Source of the DNA: Actinomarinicola tropica
Lineage (GTDB): Bacteria; Actinomycetota; Acidimicrobiia; Acidimicrobiales; SKKL01
Length of the DNA stretch: 64,000 nucleotides
Reading direction: 5' to 3'
Assembly (NCBI RefSeq): GCF_009650215.1
Contig: NZ_CP045851.1
Coordinates: 2,631,001-2,695,000, forward strand
Part shown: positions 9,379 to 18,085 of the stretch, one piece after another
Position numbering within the stretch: the stretch's first letter is position 1
Layout of the letters: each line of letters opens with the position of its first letter
Made by a program: the position numbers and the translations under genes
The notes under the pieces: generated by a model
The model's input: only the letters and a program-made list of their open reading frames with translations
What the model was told of the DNA's origin: nothing
Databases searched by the model: none

Positions 9379-10728
9379 ATGATGCGACGACGGCGAGGGA
9401 CGAGGTGGCTGGCCGCGGGACTGGTGCTCGCAGTGGTGGTCGGCGCCTGCGGCGGCGACGACGGGGACGCTGAGGTGGCGGCGGCCGAGGTGGTCGAGGT
9501 CGGCTCCGACGTGCCGCGCGAGCCGCCGGCGGCCTCTGTCCGGACCGCGCCGGTCGTCGAGAGCGACACGGCCTTCGCCGTCGACCTCTACCAGGCCCTT
9601 CGCGCCGACGCCGACGGCGGCAACCTCTTCTTCTCGCCCTACAGCATCACCGTGGCTCTCGCGATGACGACGGCCGGAGCGCGAGGCGACACCTACGAGC
9701 AGCTGGCGGCGGCTCTCGGCGTGAGCGACGCCGACGAGTGGCACGCGCAGCGCAACGCGCTCGACCAGGACCTCCTCGAGGAGCGTCACATGTGGGAGGG
9801 CGCCGAGGGCCTCCAACCGCTCGAGCTGTCGATCGCCAACAGCATCTGGGGCCAGGCTGGGTACCCGTTCGATCCCGCCTACCTCGATCTCCTGGCGAGC
9901 CACTACGGCGAGGGGCTGCGCACGGTCGACTTCATCGGCGCCCCGGAGGAGTCCCGCACGGCCGTCAACGACTGGGTCGGCGAAGCCACCGAGGGACGGA
10001 TCACCGACCTCGTCCCCGAGGGCGCGATCACCGACCTCACCCGGCTCGTGCTCGCCAACGCCATCCACTTCGAGGCCAACTGGATCAACCGGTTCGACCC
10101 TTCGACCACGCGTGACGGAACGTTCACGACCCTGTCGGGCGACGATGTGACCGTCCCGACGATGGCGCAGGAGATCCGCGCCCTCTACGGCGAGGGCGAC
10201 GGGTGGGGCGCGGTCCGACTTCCCTACGCGGGCGAGGCGTCGATGGTGCTGCTCGTGCCCGACCACGGGCGCTTCGACGACGTCGTGAGCGGGCTCGACG
10301 CCGCCACGCTGCTCGAGGTGACGAGGCGGCCCGAGCCGACCGGGTCGCCGGCCGCGATGAGCGACCACATCGTCGACCTGCAGATGCCCCGCTTCGAGGT
10401 GGCGAGCGAGATCGACCTCGTGCCCGCCCTCGAGCGGCTGGGCATCGTCGACCTGTTCCGGCCCCCGATGGGCGACGACGGTGCCGACCTCACCGGCATC
10501 ACCGCCGCCCGCGAGCTGTTCGTGTCGGGAGCGTTCCACCAGGCGAACGTGACGGTGGACGAGGAGGGCACCGAGGCGTCCGCCGCCACCGCGATGATCA
10601 TCAGCGTCACGTCCGCCCCACCGCCGGCCACGTTGCACCTCGACCGGCCCTTCGTGTTCGTGATCCAGGACGACGCCACCGGATCGATCCTCTTCATCGG
10701 TGAGGTCACCGACCCCACCGCCGGCTGA
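9379..10728 (+). CDS. Secreted serpin-family lipoprotein, 449 aa
   Basis: A serine-protease-inhibitor fold exported to the cell surface. The N-terminus has a basic region (MMRRRRGTRW), a hydrophobic core and a lipobox VVGAC, with lipidation expected at Cys24. After an Ala/Val/Glu linker the serpin core starts around residue 55 (NLFFSPYSITVALAMTTAGARGDT) and includes LVLANAIHFEANW. The reactive-centre loop hinge VDEEGTEASAATAMI carries Glu, Gly, Thr and small residues at P17-P8, the pattern of inhibitory serpins; it is followed by RPFVFVIQDDATGSILFIGEV. Start ATG 9379 has GGAGG 6 bp upstream; a second ATG follows directly. Counting from the hinge puts Thr-Ser near P1-P1', so the target protease is uncertain. 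No protease gene is adjacent. Confidence 0.92.
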   Translation: MMRRRRGTRWLAAGLVLAVVVGACGGDDGDAEVAAAEVVEVGSDVPREPPAASVRTAPVVESDTAFAVDLYQALRADADGGNLFFSPYSITVALAMTTAGARGDTYEQLAAALGVSDADEWHAQRNALDQDLLEERHMWEGAEGLQPLELSIANSIWGQAGYPFDPAYLDLLASHYGEGLRTVDFIGAPEESRTAVNDWVGEATEGRITDLVPEGAITDLTRLVLANAIHFEANWINRFDPSTTRDGTFTTLSGDDVTVPTMAQEIRALYGEGDGWGAVRLPYAGEASMVLLVPDHGRFDDVVSGLDAATLLEVTRRPEPTGSPAAMSDHIVDLQMPRFEVASEIDLVPALERLGIVDLFRPPMGDDGADLTGITAARELFVSGAFHQANVTVDEEGTEASAATAMIISVTSAPPPATLHLDRPFVFVIQDDATGSILFIGEVTDPTAG

Positions 10729-10828
10729 GCTCGACGATGCGGACCTCGTCCGGGTGCTGCCGAGATCTCGGGTCGACGGACGCGCCAGATCGCCGGGGCC
10801 GGTGCTCGTGTTCGCCCGCGGGTCAGGC

Positions 10829-11521
10829 TCAGGATGAGAGCGTCAGTCCGACGTCGGCGGCGGCACGGGCCATCGCCAGGTCGAAGAAGGCGCCGCGGTC
10901 GGCCACGACGTTCTCGTAGTGGCCGAACATCTCGAAGCTGATCGTGCCGAACAACGTCGTCCACGCGCGGATCCCGGCGGCCACGAGCGCCGGCGGGACC
11001 TCCCCGAACACCGCGTCGAGCCCCGGGTGGAGGAGGCCGACGGGCGCGTCGACGTCCGGTCGCGCCAGCTCGCCGGACGCGTGCGCGTCCTGCACGATCC
11101 TGGCGAGCACGATCCCGACCCGACCCGCGGGGTCGATGGTGTCGGGAGGCGCCTCGTAGCCCGGGACGGGTGAGCCGTAGATGAGGGCGTACTGGTGCGG
11201 GTGGTCGAGCGCCCACGAGCGGGCCGCTCGGGTCGCGGCCCGCCACCGCCCGGCCACGTCCGCCCGGTCCACGCCGGATTCGGCCGCCTCCACGGCGGCG
11301 CCGATCTCGTCGTAGGCCTCGACGATGAGGGCGGTGAGCAGCGCGTCGCGGCTCGGGAAGTACCGGTAGAGGGCCGACGAGGCCATCCCCAGCTCGCGGG
11401 AGATGGCGCGGAGCGACAGGTCCGTGGGGCCGACATCGGCCAGCTGCCGCCGGGCGGCGTCGAGGATCTCGGCGGTCAGCTCGGCCCGGGCCCGGGCTCG
11501 GGCGGTGCGGGGTGCGCTCAT
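10829..11521 (-). CDS. TetR-family transcriptional regulator, 230 aa
   Basis: The N-terminal helix-turn-helix is clear: ILDAARRQLADVGPTDLSLRAISRELGMASSALYRYFPSRDALLTALI (about residues 18-66). The C-terminal ligand domain includes WALDHPHQYALIYGSPVPGYEAP and a final AWTTLFGTISFEMFGHY segment of the WHG/TetR_C_33 kind. Start ATG 11521 was preferred over upstream extension because the extra N-terminal residues are unlike the family and would cover the operator region. It diverges from the epimerase-like gene at 11644. Two near-identical palindromes lie between them, so it probably represses both itself and that gene. Confidence 0.92.
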   Translation of the reverse strand: MSAPRTARARARAELTAEILDAARRQLADVGPTDLSLRAISRELGMASSALYRYFPSRDALLTALIVEAYDEIGAAVEAAESGVDRADVAGRWRAATRAARSWALDHPHQYALIYGSPVPGYEAPPDTIDPAGRVGIVLARIVQDAHASGELARPDVDAPVGLLHPGLDAVFGEVPPALVAAGIRAWTTLFGTISFEMFGHYENVVADRGAFFDLAMARAAADVGLTLSS

Positions 11522-11554
11522 GGGGCGGAGAGTACCAGAGCGCCGCTCACTTTC

Positions 11555-11621
11555 GAGAGCACCGCTCTTGACAACCGTCAGCGGATGGCGCACAGTGCTC
11601 TTGAACGAGAGCACCGCTCTC
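11555..11621 (+). promoter_or_regulatory. Paired TetR-type operators with overlapping promoter
   Basis: Operator 1 is GAGAGC-ACC-GCTCTT (11555-11569) and operator 2 is GAGAGC-ACC-GCTCTC (11607-11621), 52 bp apart, about five helical turns. A TTGACA -35 box (11568-11573) overlaps operator 1, and a weak CACAGT -10 (11591-11596) follows at 17 bp, reading towards the epimerase gene. Operator 2 also forms GTGCTCT-N6-AGAGCAC with its upstream flank. Occupancy by the divergent TetR protein would block this promoter. Confidence 0.7.
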
Positions 11622-11643
11622 CCTTTCATCCACAGGAGTCCCC

Positions 11644-12576
11644 ATGGACCGCCACGTCATCGTCGGAGCCGGCGCCGTCGGCACGCTCACCGCCCACCGC
11701 CTCGTCGAGCTCGGCCACGAGGTGCGCATCGTCACCCGCTCGGGCAGTGGGCCCGACCTCCCCGGCGTGGAGCGCGTCGCCGCCGACGCGAGCGATGCCG
11801 ACGCGCTCGCCCGCCTCGTCGACGGCGCCGCTGCCCTCTACAACTGCGCCAACCCCGGCGACTACAGCGCGTGGGCCGAGGTCTGGCCCCCGCTCGCCGC
11901 GTCGATCCTGACCACCGCCGAGCGCACGGGAGCGGTGCTCGTCACCACCGGCAACCTCTACCTCTACGCGCCCGGGACGAGCCCGATGACCGAGTCGACC
12001 CCGGTCGGCACGCCGACGAAGAAGGGCACGATCCGCGCCCGCATGTGGGCCGACGCCCTCGCGGCGCACGAGGCGGGCCGGGCGCGGGTGACCGAGGCCC
12101 GAGCCTCGGACTTCTTCGGACCCCACGGCGGCAACGACCACCTCGGCGCGCGCTTCATGCCGAAGGTGCTCGCCGGCAAGAAGCTGATGCACATCGCGAG
12201 CCCCGACGTCCCGCACTCGTGGACGTACCTGCCCGACGTCGCGACCACCCTCGTCGCGCTCGCCACCGACGAGAGGGCGTGGGGCCGGGCGTGGCACGTG
12301 CCGACGAACCCGCCCCGCACCTACCGCCAGATGGCCGAGCACGTGGCGACCGTCGCCGGCGCCCCGACGCCGCGCATCGGCACCTTCCCGCACGCCCTCA
12401 TGCGCGCCATGGGCGTCGCCGTCCCCGTCATGCGCGAGCTGGAGGAGATCCGCTACCAGTTCACCGACCCGTTCGTCCTCGACTCGTCGCTCACCGAGTC
12501 GACCTTCGGCCTCGCACCGACGTCGATGGACGCGGCCGTGGCGGCGACGGTCGACTGGTGGCGCCGTCAGGCCTGA
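11644..12576 (+). CDS. NAD-dependent epimerase/dehydratase-family protein, 310 aa
   Basis: An extended/atypical SDR. The dinucleotide-binding motif is VGAGAVGTLTAHRL near the N-terminus. A later NLYLYAPGTSP segment takes the place of the catalytic Tyr region, and YxxxK is not intact (no Lys four residues after a Tyr there), which suggests a redox-altered or purely binding variant. The substrate loop includes RASDFFGPHGGNDHLG and WTYLPDVATTLVALA. Start ATG 11644 has AGGAG at 11633-11637. It is controlled by the divergent TetR gene through the operators in the 122-bp spacer and is probably induced by the TetR ligand. Its 3' end overlaps the convergent methyltransferase gene by 10 bp. Confidence 0.85.
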   Translation: MDRHVIVGAGAVGTLTAHRLVELGHEVRIVTRSGSGPDLPGVERVAADASDADALARLVDGAAALYNCANPGDYSAWAEVWPPLAASILTTAERTGAVLVTTGNLYLYAPGTSPMTESTPVGTPTKKGTIRARMWADALAAHEAGRARVTEARASDFFGPHGGNDHLGARFMPKVLAGKKLMHIASPDVPHSWTYLPDVATTLVALATDERAWGRAWHVPTNPPRTYRQMAEHVATVAGAPTPRIGTFPHALMRAMGVAVPVMRELEEIRYQFTDPFVLDSSLTESTFGLAPTSMDAAVAATVDWWRRQA

Positions 12577-13943
12577 CCGAGGAGCGAGCGGGCCCGGCCG
12601 GGGCGCTCGAGCACCATCTGCACCACGCTCACCTGCCGCTCCTCGAACCCCGCCTCGCAGTAGCGCAGGTAGAAGTCCCAGAGCCGCAGGAAGGCGTCGT
12701 CGAGGCCCAACGCCTGGGCGTCGGCTCGGCGGTCGGCGAGCGTCGCGCCCCATCGGCGGAGCGTCTCCGCGTAGTCCATCCCGAAGTCCGCGAGGTCGAC
12801 GAGCGACAGGTCGGTGCGGGCCGTGGCGGCGTCGAGGATCGACGGCACCGACGGCAGGTTGCCGCCCGGGAACACGTGGCTCTTGATGAAGTCCTCGGTG
12901 ACCCGGGCACGGCTCCACCGGGCAGGGGCGGCGACGATCGCCTGGTAGGCGACGGCGCCGTCGGGGCCGACGAGTCGGGCGCAGTGCTCGACGAAGTCGC
13001 CGAGCTCCCGCCAGTCGACGGCCTCGATCATCTCGACGGCGACGAGGGCGTCGAAGCGTCCGTGGAGGTCGCGGTAGTGGTCGAGGCGCACCTCGATGCG
13101 GTCCTCGAGCCCGGCTGCACGCACCCGGGCGGTGGCGACGGCGTGCTGCTCGGCCGACAGCGTGGTGGTGACGACCTCGACCCCGTGGTGGCGAGCGGCG
13201 TGGATGGCGAAGGCCCCCCACCCCGTGCCGATCTCGACGACCCGCTGGCCCGGCTGTAGGTCGAGGGCCTGGCACAGCCGCTCGATCTTGGCGATCGACG
13301 CCTCGGCCAACGACGCGTCGGGCCGCTCGAAGATGCCGGCGCTGTAGGTGAGCGTCGGGTCGAGGAACAGCTCGAAGAAGTCGTTGCCGAGGTCGTAGTG
13401 GGCGGCGATGTTGTCGCGGTCGCGCTGCGGGTCGGGGCGACGGCGTCGACGGATCGGCTCCGCAACGGGTCGGGCGAGCCGGTGGGCGCGCTGGCGGATC
13501 GGCTCGACGCGACGCATGGCGCGGGCGAGGAGCCGGAGCAGCGCGGTGAGGTCGTCGACGTCGAACCAGCCCTGGCGGTAGGCCTCACCGAGACCCGACG
13601 ACCCGCCCCGGACGACCGCGGCGTAGAAGCGGGGGTCGTGCACGGTGACGACGGCCCGCAGGTGCGCCCGCCCGTAGCGGTCGTCGGATGTCGAGCTGAC
13701 CGTGCGGCGGTCGTCGCCGTCGACGACCACGACCTCGCCGCCCTCGACGAGGTGCAGGAGCCGCAGCACGGCGGCCCGAGCGGCGGCGGCACCGATCCGG
13801 GGCACCACGCTGTGCCGCCGGGCGTGTGCGAGCAACCGCTCGGGCGCGACCCGTCCCCGACCTGTCGGCTGCTCCGGGATGATGCTGAGCGGCGGATCCG
13901 GCTCGGGCAGCGCACCGTCCGTCGGGATCTCGAGCGCGGTCAT
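12567..13943 (-). CDS. ufaA1: Cyclopropane-fatty-acyl-phospholipid-synthase-like methyltransferase, 458 aa
   Basis: A SAM-dependent enzyme that modifies unsaturated acyl chains in membrane phospholipids. After about 110 N-terminal residues typical of the long CFA-synthase branch come NIAAHYDLGNDFFELFLDPTLTYSAGIFE, the SAM motif VVEIGTGWGAFAIHAARHHGVEV and the EMIEAV segment; the C-terminus has FIKSHVFPGGNLPS. Start ATG 13943 overlaps the stop of the DUF1365 gene as ATGA. It ends a tightly coupled six-gene operon. In mycobacteria UfaA1 sits in the same DUF1365/FAD-oxidoreductase context next to sigK; in Rhodobacter similar genes make branched or furan fatty acids under singlet-oxygen control. 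Product (cyclopropane, methyl branch or furan precursor) is undecided. Confidence 0.9.
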   Translation of the reverse strand: MTALEIPTDGALPEPDPPLSIIPEQPTGRGRVAPERLLAHARRHSVVPRIGAAAARAAVLRLLHLVEGGEVVVVDGDDRRTVSSTSDDRYGRAHLRAVVTVHDPRFYAAVVRGGSSGLGEAYRQGWFDVDDLTALLRLLARAMRRVEPIRQRAHRLARPVAEPIRRRRRPDPQRDRDNIAAHYDLGNDFFELFLDPTLTYSAGIFERPDASLAEASIAKIERLCQALDLQPGQRVVEIGTGWGAFAIHAARHHGVEVVTTTLSAEQHAVATARVRAAGLEDRIEVRLDHYRDLHGRFDALVAVEMIEAVDWRELGDFVEHCARLVGPDGAVAYQAIVAAPARWSRARVTEDFIKSHVFPGGNLPSVPSILDAATARTDLSLVDLADFGMDYAETLRRWGATLADRRADAQALGLDDAFLRLWDFYLRYCEAGFEERQVSVVQMVLERPGRARSLLGQA

Positions 13944-14695
13944 GCGGACCTCCGGGAGGTGAGGGCGACCTCGGGCGCGGCGCGCCCGGGGTGGCGGTGG
14001 AACGTGGCGCCCTTGCGGCGCAGCGCGACGGCGTGGGCGTAGATGCCGGCCGAGACGCGAAGCGTCTGCAACGCCGACCGCACGCGGTCGCGCCAGCTCG
14101 ACGGCGCGTCGAGCCGTCGACCGACCACACCGGCGTCGAAGACCCGCTCGCCGGAGGCGGTCGTGACGAGCTGGAGGTGGAGGGACAGGCGCTCGTCGGG
14201 CACGGTCGTCCGGCACCGGTAGGCGAGGTCCATGGGCATGAAGGGCGACACGTGCATCTCCTTGGCGAACGTGTCACCGCCCCGCTGGACCCGGTCGCCG
14301 CCGAGGACGTACCAGTGCCGCTCGTGCCAGGGCGTGTTGGACACCTCGAGCACCACGGCGTCGAGCGACGAGCCGTCGTCGGACAGGCACCACATCACGG
14401 TGAGGGGGTTGAAGAGCCACCCGAGCGACCGTGGCTGGGTCATCACGAGCACGGGACCCGAGGGGCGGCGGCCGAGCCGCTCGTCGACGAGGTCGCGCAC
14501 GGCGGCGTCGAGCGGCGCGTCCGTCCCGTCGAACACGTCCCGCCGGCGCAGGCGCGCTCCCGGCCACCCCGGCACCCGCCGGGAGCCGACGACGTCGGAC
14601 GCCTCGGCGACGACGTAGCGCGCCCGCACCGCGAACCGGTGGTCGGGGCGCCCCCGGTGGTGCCGCACCGTGCTGTCGTAGATCTGGATCGTCAC
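13940..14695 (-). CDS. DUF1365 family protein, 251 aa
   Basis: The family is characteristically found beside an FAD oxidoreductase and a CFA-synthase-like methyltransferase, and its role in lipid modification is inferred from that partnership. Visible family features are IYDSTVRHHRGRPDHRFAVRARYVV at the N-terminus, the conserved RSLGWLFNPLTVMWCLSDDG, EVSNTPWHERHWYVL, and KEMHVSPFMPMDLAYR. No membrane segment or cofactor motif stands out. The GTG start at 14695 overlaps the FAD gene's stop (GTGA), and its own stop overlaps the methyltransferase start, so the three are translationally coupled. Order FAD-DUF1365-CFA is the same as Rv0449c-Rv0448c-Rv0447c in M. tuberculosis (from memory). Confidence 0.9.
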   Translation of the reverse strand: MTIQIYDSTVRHHRGRPDHRFAVRARYVVAEASDVVGSRRVPGWPGARLRRRDVFDGTDAPLDAAVRDLVDERLGRRPSGPVLVMTQPRSLGWLFNPLTVMWCLSDDGSSLDAVVLEVSNTPWHERHWYVLGGDRVQRGGDTFAKEMHVSPFMPMDLAYRCRTTVPDERLSLHLQLVTTASGERVFDAGVVGRRLDAPSSWRDRVRSALQTLRVSAGIYAHAVALRRKGATFHRHPGRAAPEVALTSRRSA

Positions 14696-15945
14696 ACCCG
14701 CCCCTCGATCGCACGGACGACGTCGAGCCCGGACCGCACGCCGTCCTCGTGGAACCCGTAGCTCCAGTAGGCCCCGGCGTAGTAGGTGCCGTCCACCCCC
14801 TGGATCTCGTCCCGGCGCGCCTGGGCCCGGATGGCGGGCGCGTCGTAGACCGGGTGGTCGTACTCGGTCTCGTAGAGGACGGTCTCGGGGCTGATCTCGT
14901 CGGAGCGGTTGAGGGTGACGAGCAGCGGCGTCTCGGTGGGGAGCGACTGGAGGAGGTTCATCCAGTAGGTCAGGGTGGCCCGCTCTCCCCCGCCGTCGGC
15001 GACGTGGAAGTTCCACGACGCTCGGGCCCGGTGGTTGCGGGGCAGCATCCGGGCGTCGGTGTGCAGGGTGGCGACGTTCGGCTGGTAGCGGATCGCCCCG
15101 AGGATCTCCTGCTCGCGCTCGCTCGGGTCGCCGAGGAGGCGCAGCGCCTGGTCGCTGTGGGTGGCGACGACGACCCGGTCGAAGCGCTCGGCTCCCGCGT
15201 CGGTGACGACCTCGACCTCCCCCGCCACCCGGTCGCGCACCAGCTTGTGCACCGGCGTGGAGGTGCGGATGCGGTCGGAGAACGGTGCGGTCAGCGCGCG
15301 CACGTAGGTGCTCGACCCGCCCACGACGGTGCGCCACGTCGGGCGGCCGACCAGGTCGAGGAGGCCGTGGTTCGACATGAACCGGGCGTAGGTGGCGGTC
15401 GGGAACTCGAGGAAGGTCGTCGGGTCGGCCGACCAGATCGACGCGCCGAACGGGACGAGGAACCGTTCGACGAACTGCGAGGAGTAGCGCCCCGACGCCA
15501 GGTGGTCGGCAAGCGACTCGTCGGGGTCGAGGCGCCCGGCGTCGAGGTCCCGGCGCAGACCGCGGTTGAAGCGGAGGATGTCGACGACCATCCGCTGGAA
15601 GCCGGGGCGCAGCAGGTTCCGACGCTGGGCGAACACGCTGTTGACGTTGGTCGCCCGGTACTCGATCCCCGACCTCTCGTCGCTCACCGAGAAGCTCATG
15701 TCGCTCGGCTGGGTGGCCACACCGAGCTCGTCGAGCAGGGCGAGGAAGTGCGGATAGGTGCGCTCGTTGCAGACGATGAAGCCGGTGTCGACGCTGAACC
15801 GCCCGTCGGCGATCTCGACGTCGACGGTGTTGGTGTGCCCGCCGATGCGATCGGCAGCCTCGAAGACGGTGATGTCGTGGCGCCGGCGGAGGTGGTGGGC
15901 GGCGACGAGGCCGGAGATGCCGGTGCCGACGATGGCGATCCTCAC
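14692..15945 (-). CDS. FAD-dependent amine-oxidase-like oxidoreductase, 417 aa
   Basis: The N-terminal dinucleotide-binding motif VRIAIVGTGISGLVAAHHL is followed by the FAD-adenine acid VFEAADRIGGHTNTVDV. Family features continue with GFIVCNERTYPHF, the LVPFGASIWSADP segment, RTVVGGSSTYVRAL, and the C-terminal YYAGAYWSYGFHEDGVRSGLDV that closes over FAD. It fits the NAD(P)-binding FAD protein class that accompanies DUF1365 and CFA-type genes; the presumed substrate is an acyl chain in phospholipid. The GTG start at 15945 overlaps the SDR stop (GTGA); an upstream extension would lie inside that gene. Third-from-last gene of the sigma-factor-linked operon. Confidence 0.92.
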   Translation of the reverse strand: MRIAIVGTGISGLVAAHHLRRRHDITVFEAADRIGGHTNTVDVEIADGRFSVDTGFIVCNERTYPHFLALLDELGVATQPSDMSFSVSDERSGIEYRATNVNSVFAQRRNLLRPGFQRMVVDILRFNRGLRRDLDAGRLDPDESLADHLASGRYSSQFVERFLVPFGASIWSADPTTFLEFPTATYARFMSNHGLLDLVGRPTWRTVVGGSSTYVRALTAPFSDRIRTSTPVHKLVRDRVAGEVEVVTDAGAERFDRVVVATHSDQALRLLGDPSEREQEILGAIRYQPNVATLHTDARMLPRNHRARASWNFHVADGGGERATLTYWMNLLQSLPTETPLLVTLNRSDEISPETVLYETEYDHPVYDAPAIRAQARRDEIQGVDGTYYAGAYWSYGFHEDGVRSGLDVVRAIEGRV

Positions 15946-16919
15946 GACGTCCTCCCCGCCAGGTCCTCGACGGTGAACCACAGCCGGTCGACCTCGCGGC
16001 CGTCGGCCCGCGTCCACGGGAGCACCACGGTGTGGCGCCGGCGACGGTCGAGCCAGAAGTCGCCACCGGGGGCCGGCGCGTCCGGCGTCCACGCCAGCCA
16101 CAGCGCGGTGTCAGCTCCGGACGCGGGGGTGCGCAGCGCCGGCCGGAGGACCCGGGCGAAGCCGGGGAGCCCCGAGGTGAGACCGGGGGTGTCGACCCAG
16201 CCGGGGTGCATGGCGTGGAACGCGACGCCGGCCTCGGGGTGGCGACGGGCCCACTCGGCGTTGAGCACCACCTGCGCGCGCTTGGCCCGGGCGTAGGCGC
16301 GGGTCCCGTCGAAGGGCTGGGGCGGATCGACCAGGGCGTCGACGTCGAGCGGCTGCGTGTACATCCCGCCCGAGGACATGGTGACGACCCGGCCGCCGCC
16401 CGCGGTGAGGCGCGGCAGGAGCGCCGAGGTCAGCAGGTGCGGGGCGACGACGTGGACCTGGAAGGTCAGCTCGATGTCGTCGTCGGTGCGCTGGAGGTCG
16501 TGGACGAGGGCCCCGGCGACGTGGGCCAGGACGGCGATCCGGTCGGTGGCCCGGTCGAGCCGTTCGGCCAACGCCCGCACGTCGTCGAGCCGACCGAGGT
16601 CGGCGTGCTGCTCGACCACATCGGCGCCGGGCACCTCGTCCCGGATGCGCCGGGCGACGCTCTCGAGCTTGGCGGCGTCGCGGCCGACGGCGTGCACGGT
16701 GGCGCCGGCACGGGCGAGGCCGGAGGCCAGCGCTTCGCCGATGCCCGACGTCGCGCCGGTGACGACCGCGACGGCGTCGTCCAGCGCACCGGGCGGCGGG
16801 TCGTCCCAGTCGAAGAGCCGGGAGCGCACCGCCGGACCGAGTCGGGTGAAGCTGGGGACCACGGCACCCTCGAGCACGGCGTCGAGGACGCGAGCGACCG
16901 GGGTGGGGCCGCTCGTCAC
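15942..16919 (-). CDS. Short-chain dehydrogenase/reductase, 325 aa
   Basis: A classical SDR with an N-terminal extension of about 45 residues that may contact the membrane (PSFTRLGPAVRSRLFDW). The cofactor motif is VVTGATSGIGEAL; the downstream HVAGALV stands for NNAG, and the catalytic region is MSSGGM...YARAKRAQ (Ser, Tyr, Lys all present). The C-terminus includes FHAMHPGWVDTPGL. It resembles retinol-dehydrogenase-like SDRs that occur in photooxidative-stress lipid operons. The GTG start at 16919 overlaps the SRPBCC gene's stop. Likely substrate: an oxidised lipid aldehyde or ketone made by the neighbouring enzymes (inference from context). Confidence 0.9.
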   Translation of the reverse strand: MTSGPTPVARVLDAVLEGAVVPSFTRLGPAVRSRLFDWDDPPPGALDDAVAVVTGATSGIGEALASGLARAGATVHAVGRDAAKLESVARRIRDEVPGADVVEQHADLGRLDDVRALAERLDRATDRIAVLAHVAGALVHDLQRTDDDIELTFQVHVVAPHLLTSALLPRLTAGGGRVVTMSSGGMYTQPLDVDALVDPPQPFDGTRAYARAKRAQVVLNAEWARRHPEAGVAFHAMHPGWVDTPGLTSGLPGFARVLRPALRTPASGADTALWLAWTPDAPAPGGDFWLDRRRRHTVVLPWTRADGREVDRLWFTVEDLAGRTS

Positions 16920-17359
16920 GAGCGGTCCTTCCCCAGCTCCCGGCGCAAGCCGGACTCGGCCTTGCGACCGATGCCCTGGAACAGCAGGCCGAGCAGCGGG
17001 TCGAGGATCCGAGCGGGACCCGAGAGCCGCAGCTCGGCGTCGTAGGTGACGGCGCTCCCCCCGACAGAGAGCGCCGTCACCGTGACCGTGTCCTCCGACA
17101 CGATCGAGCCGCGCTCCGCCCGCAGCACCACCCGCCGAGGACGGTCGTGCTCGGTCACCCGGTACCGGAAGGGCATCTCCCGACCCAGCGAGCGGACGAC
17201 CACCTCGAACTCGGACCCCTCACCGACGGGCTCGTCGGTGACCATCTCGGCGCGCACGACGCTCGGGTCCCACTCGCTCGCGTGCGAGAAGCGGGCCATG
17301 TAGTCGAAGGCATCCTCGACGGACAGCGGGGTCTCGATGGTGCAGCGGTAGCGGGCCAT
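16916..17359 (-). CDS. SRPBCC (START-like) ligand-binding protein, 147 aa
   Basis: A single helix-grip domain for binding a hydrophobic ligand. It begins MARYRCTIETPLSVEDAFDYMARFSHASEWDPSVV, the typical first strand and helices of polyketide-cyclase-like SRPBCC proteins. Beta strands follow (EFEVVVRSLGREMPFRYRVTE, SEDTVTVTALSVGGSAVTYDAELRL), and a long C-terminal helix (GIGRKAESGLRRELG) closes the pocket. The gene starts 7 bp after the fasciclin gene's stop, so it belongs to the same transcript. In this setting it may carry or sense a modified acyl chain; no catalytic residues are assigned. Confidence 0.85.
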   Translation of the reverse strand: MARYRCTIETPLSVEDAFDYMARFSHASEWDPSVVRAEMVTDEPVGEGSEFEVVVRSLGREMPFRYRVTEHDRPRRVVLRAERGSIVSEDTVTVTALSVGGSAVTYDAELRLSGPARILDPLLGLLFQGIGRKAESGLRRELGKDRS

Positions 17360-17366
17360 GTCGAGA

Positions 17367-17993
17367 TCAGCCCGGCAGCAGCACGCCGTCGAGGACGTGG
17401 ATGACGCCGTTGCTCGTCTCGATGTCGGTCTGGACGACGTTGACGGTGTTGCCGGCGGCGTCGGTCAGGCTGACCGAGCCGTCGTCGCCGACGTTGACGG
17501 TGAACGTCGCACCGTTGACCGTGGTGACCTCCTGGCCGTCGAGCTCGACGACGTCGGCGGCGAGGACCTCGCCCTCGACCACGTGGTAGGTCAGGATGTC
17601 GGCGAGGTCACCCTCGGGATCCTCGAGGAGGGTGTCGAGCGTGCCCTCGGGGAGGGCGGCGAAGGCGTCGTCGGTCGGGGCGAAGACCGTGAACGGGCCC
17701 TCGCCGCGGAGGGTCTCCTCCAGGCCGGCGGCCTGGACGGCGGTCACGAGGGTCTCGAAGCTGCCGGCGGCGACGGCGGTGTCGACGATGTCGTCGCCCG
17801 CCATCTCGTCGTCGGACATGTCCTCGTCGGTGGACTCGGACATCTCCTCGGTGGTCTCGGTCGCCTCGGTGGACTCGGTCTGCTCGGTGGCAGGCGCGTC
17901 GGACGCGTCGTCGCCGTCGTCGTCGCCGCAGGCGGCGAGCAGCAGGGCGGCGGCGACCACGCCGGCGGAGAGGCGCATCGTGCGTCGGTTCAT
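17367..17993 (-). CDS. Fasciclin-domain surface lipoprotein, 208 aa
   Basis: A secreted lipoprotein with lipobox LLAAC (Cys22 after a [22 protein letters not shown] signal). An acidic Ser/Thr/Glu/Asp-rich linker covers residues about 23-66, and a single fasciclin (FAS1) domain fills about 67-206, with the H1 box [17 protein letters not shown] and the H2 box [16 protein letters not shown]1 domains mediate adhesion. In M. tuberculosis the FAS1 proteins MPT70/MPT83 are the main SigK targets. Start ATG 17993 has AAGGAG at 18002-18007. It is the first gene of a minus-strand operon, divergent from the ECF sigma gene, with a candidate ECF promoter at 18034-18061. Confidence 0.95.
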   Translation of the reverse strand: MNRRTMRLSAGVVAAALLLAACGDDDGDDASDAPATEQTESTEATETTEEMSESTDEDMSDDEMAGDDIVDTAVAAGSFETLVTAVQAAGLEETLRGEGPFTVFAPTDDAFAALPEGTLDTLLEDPEGDLADILTYHVVEGEVLAADVVELDGQEVTTVNGATFTVNVGDDGSVSLTDAAGNTVNVVQTDIETSNGVIHVLDGVLLPG

Positions 17994-18033
17994 GGGTCGT
18001 GCTCCTTGGGGGGGGGTCGGTGTGTGGCTGCTG

Positions 18034-18061
18034 CTTCGGAGCGGACCCGCCGATCGGATGC
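18034..18061 (-). promoter_or_regulatory. Candidate ECF-sigma promoter of the fasciclin/lipid operon
   Basis: Read on the minus strand: GCATCC (18061-18056), 16-bp spacer, CCGAAG (18039-18034). The implied start site lies about 30-35 bp before the fasciclin ATG. The motif matches, in sequence and spacing, the oppositely directed one at 18086-18113, and it resembles the CCATCC/CCGAAT pattern I recall for mycobacterial SigK. Confidence 0.65.
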
Positions 18062-18085
18062 ACCCTCACGGAACTCTTTCGCCGC

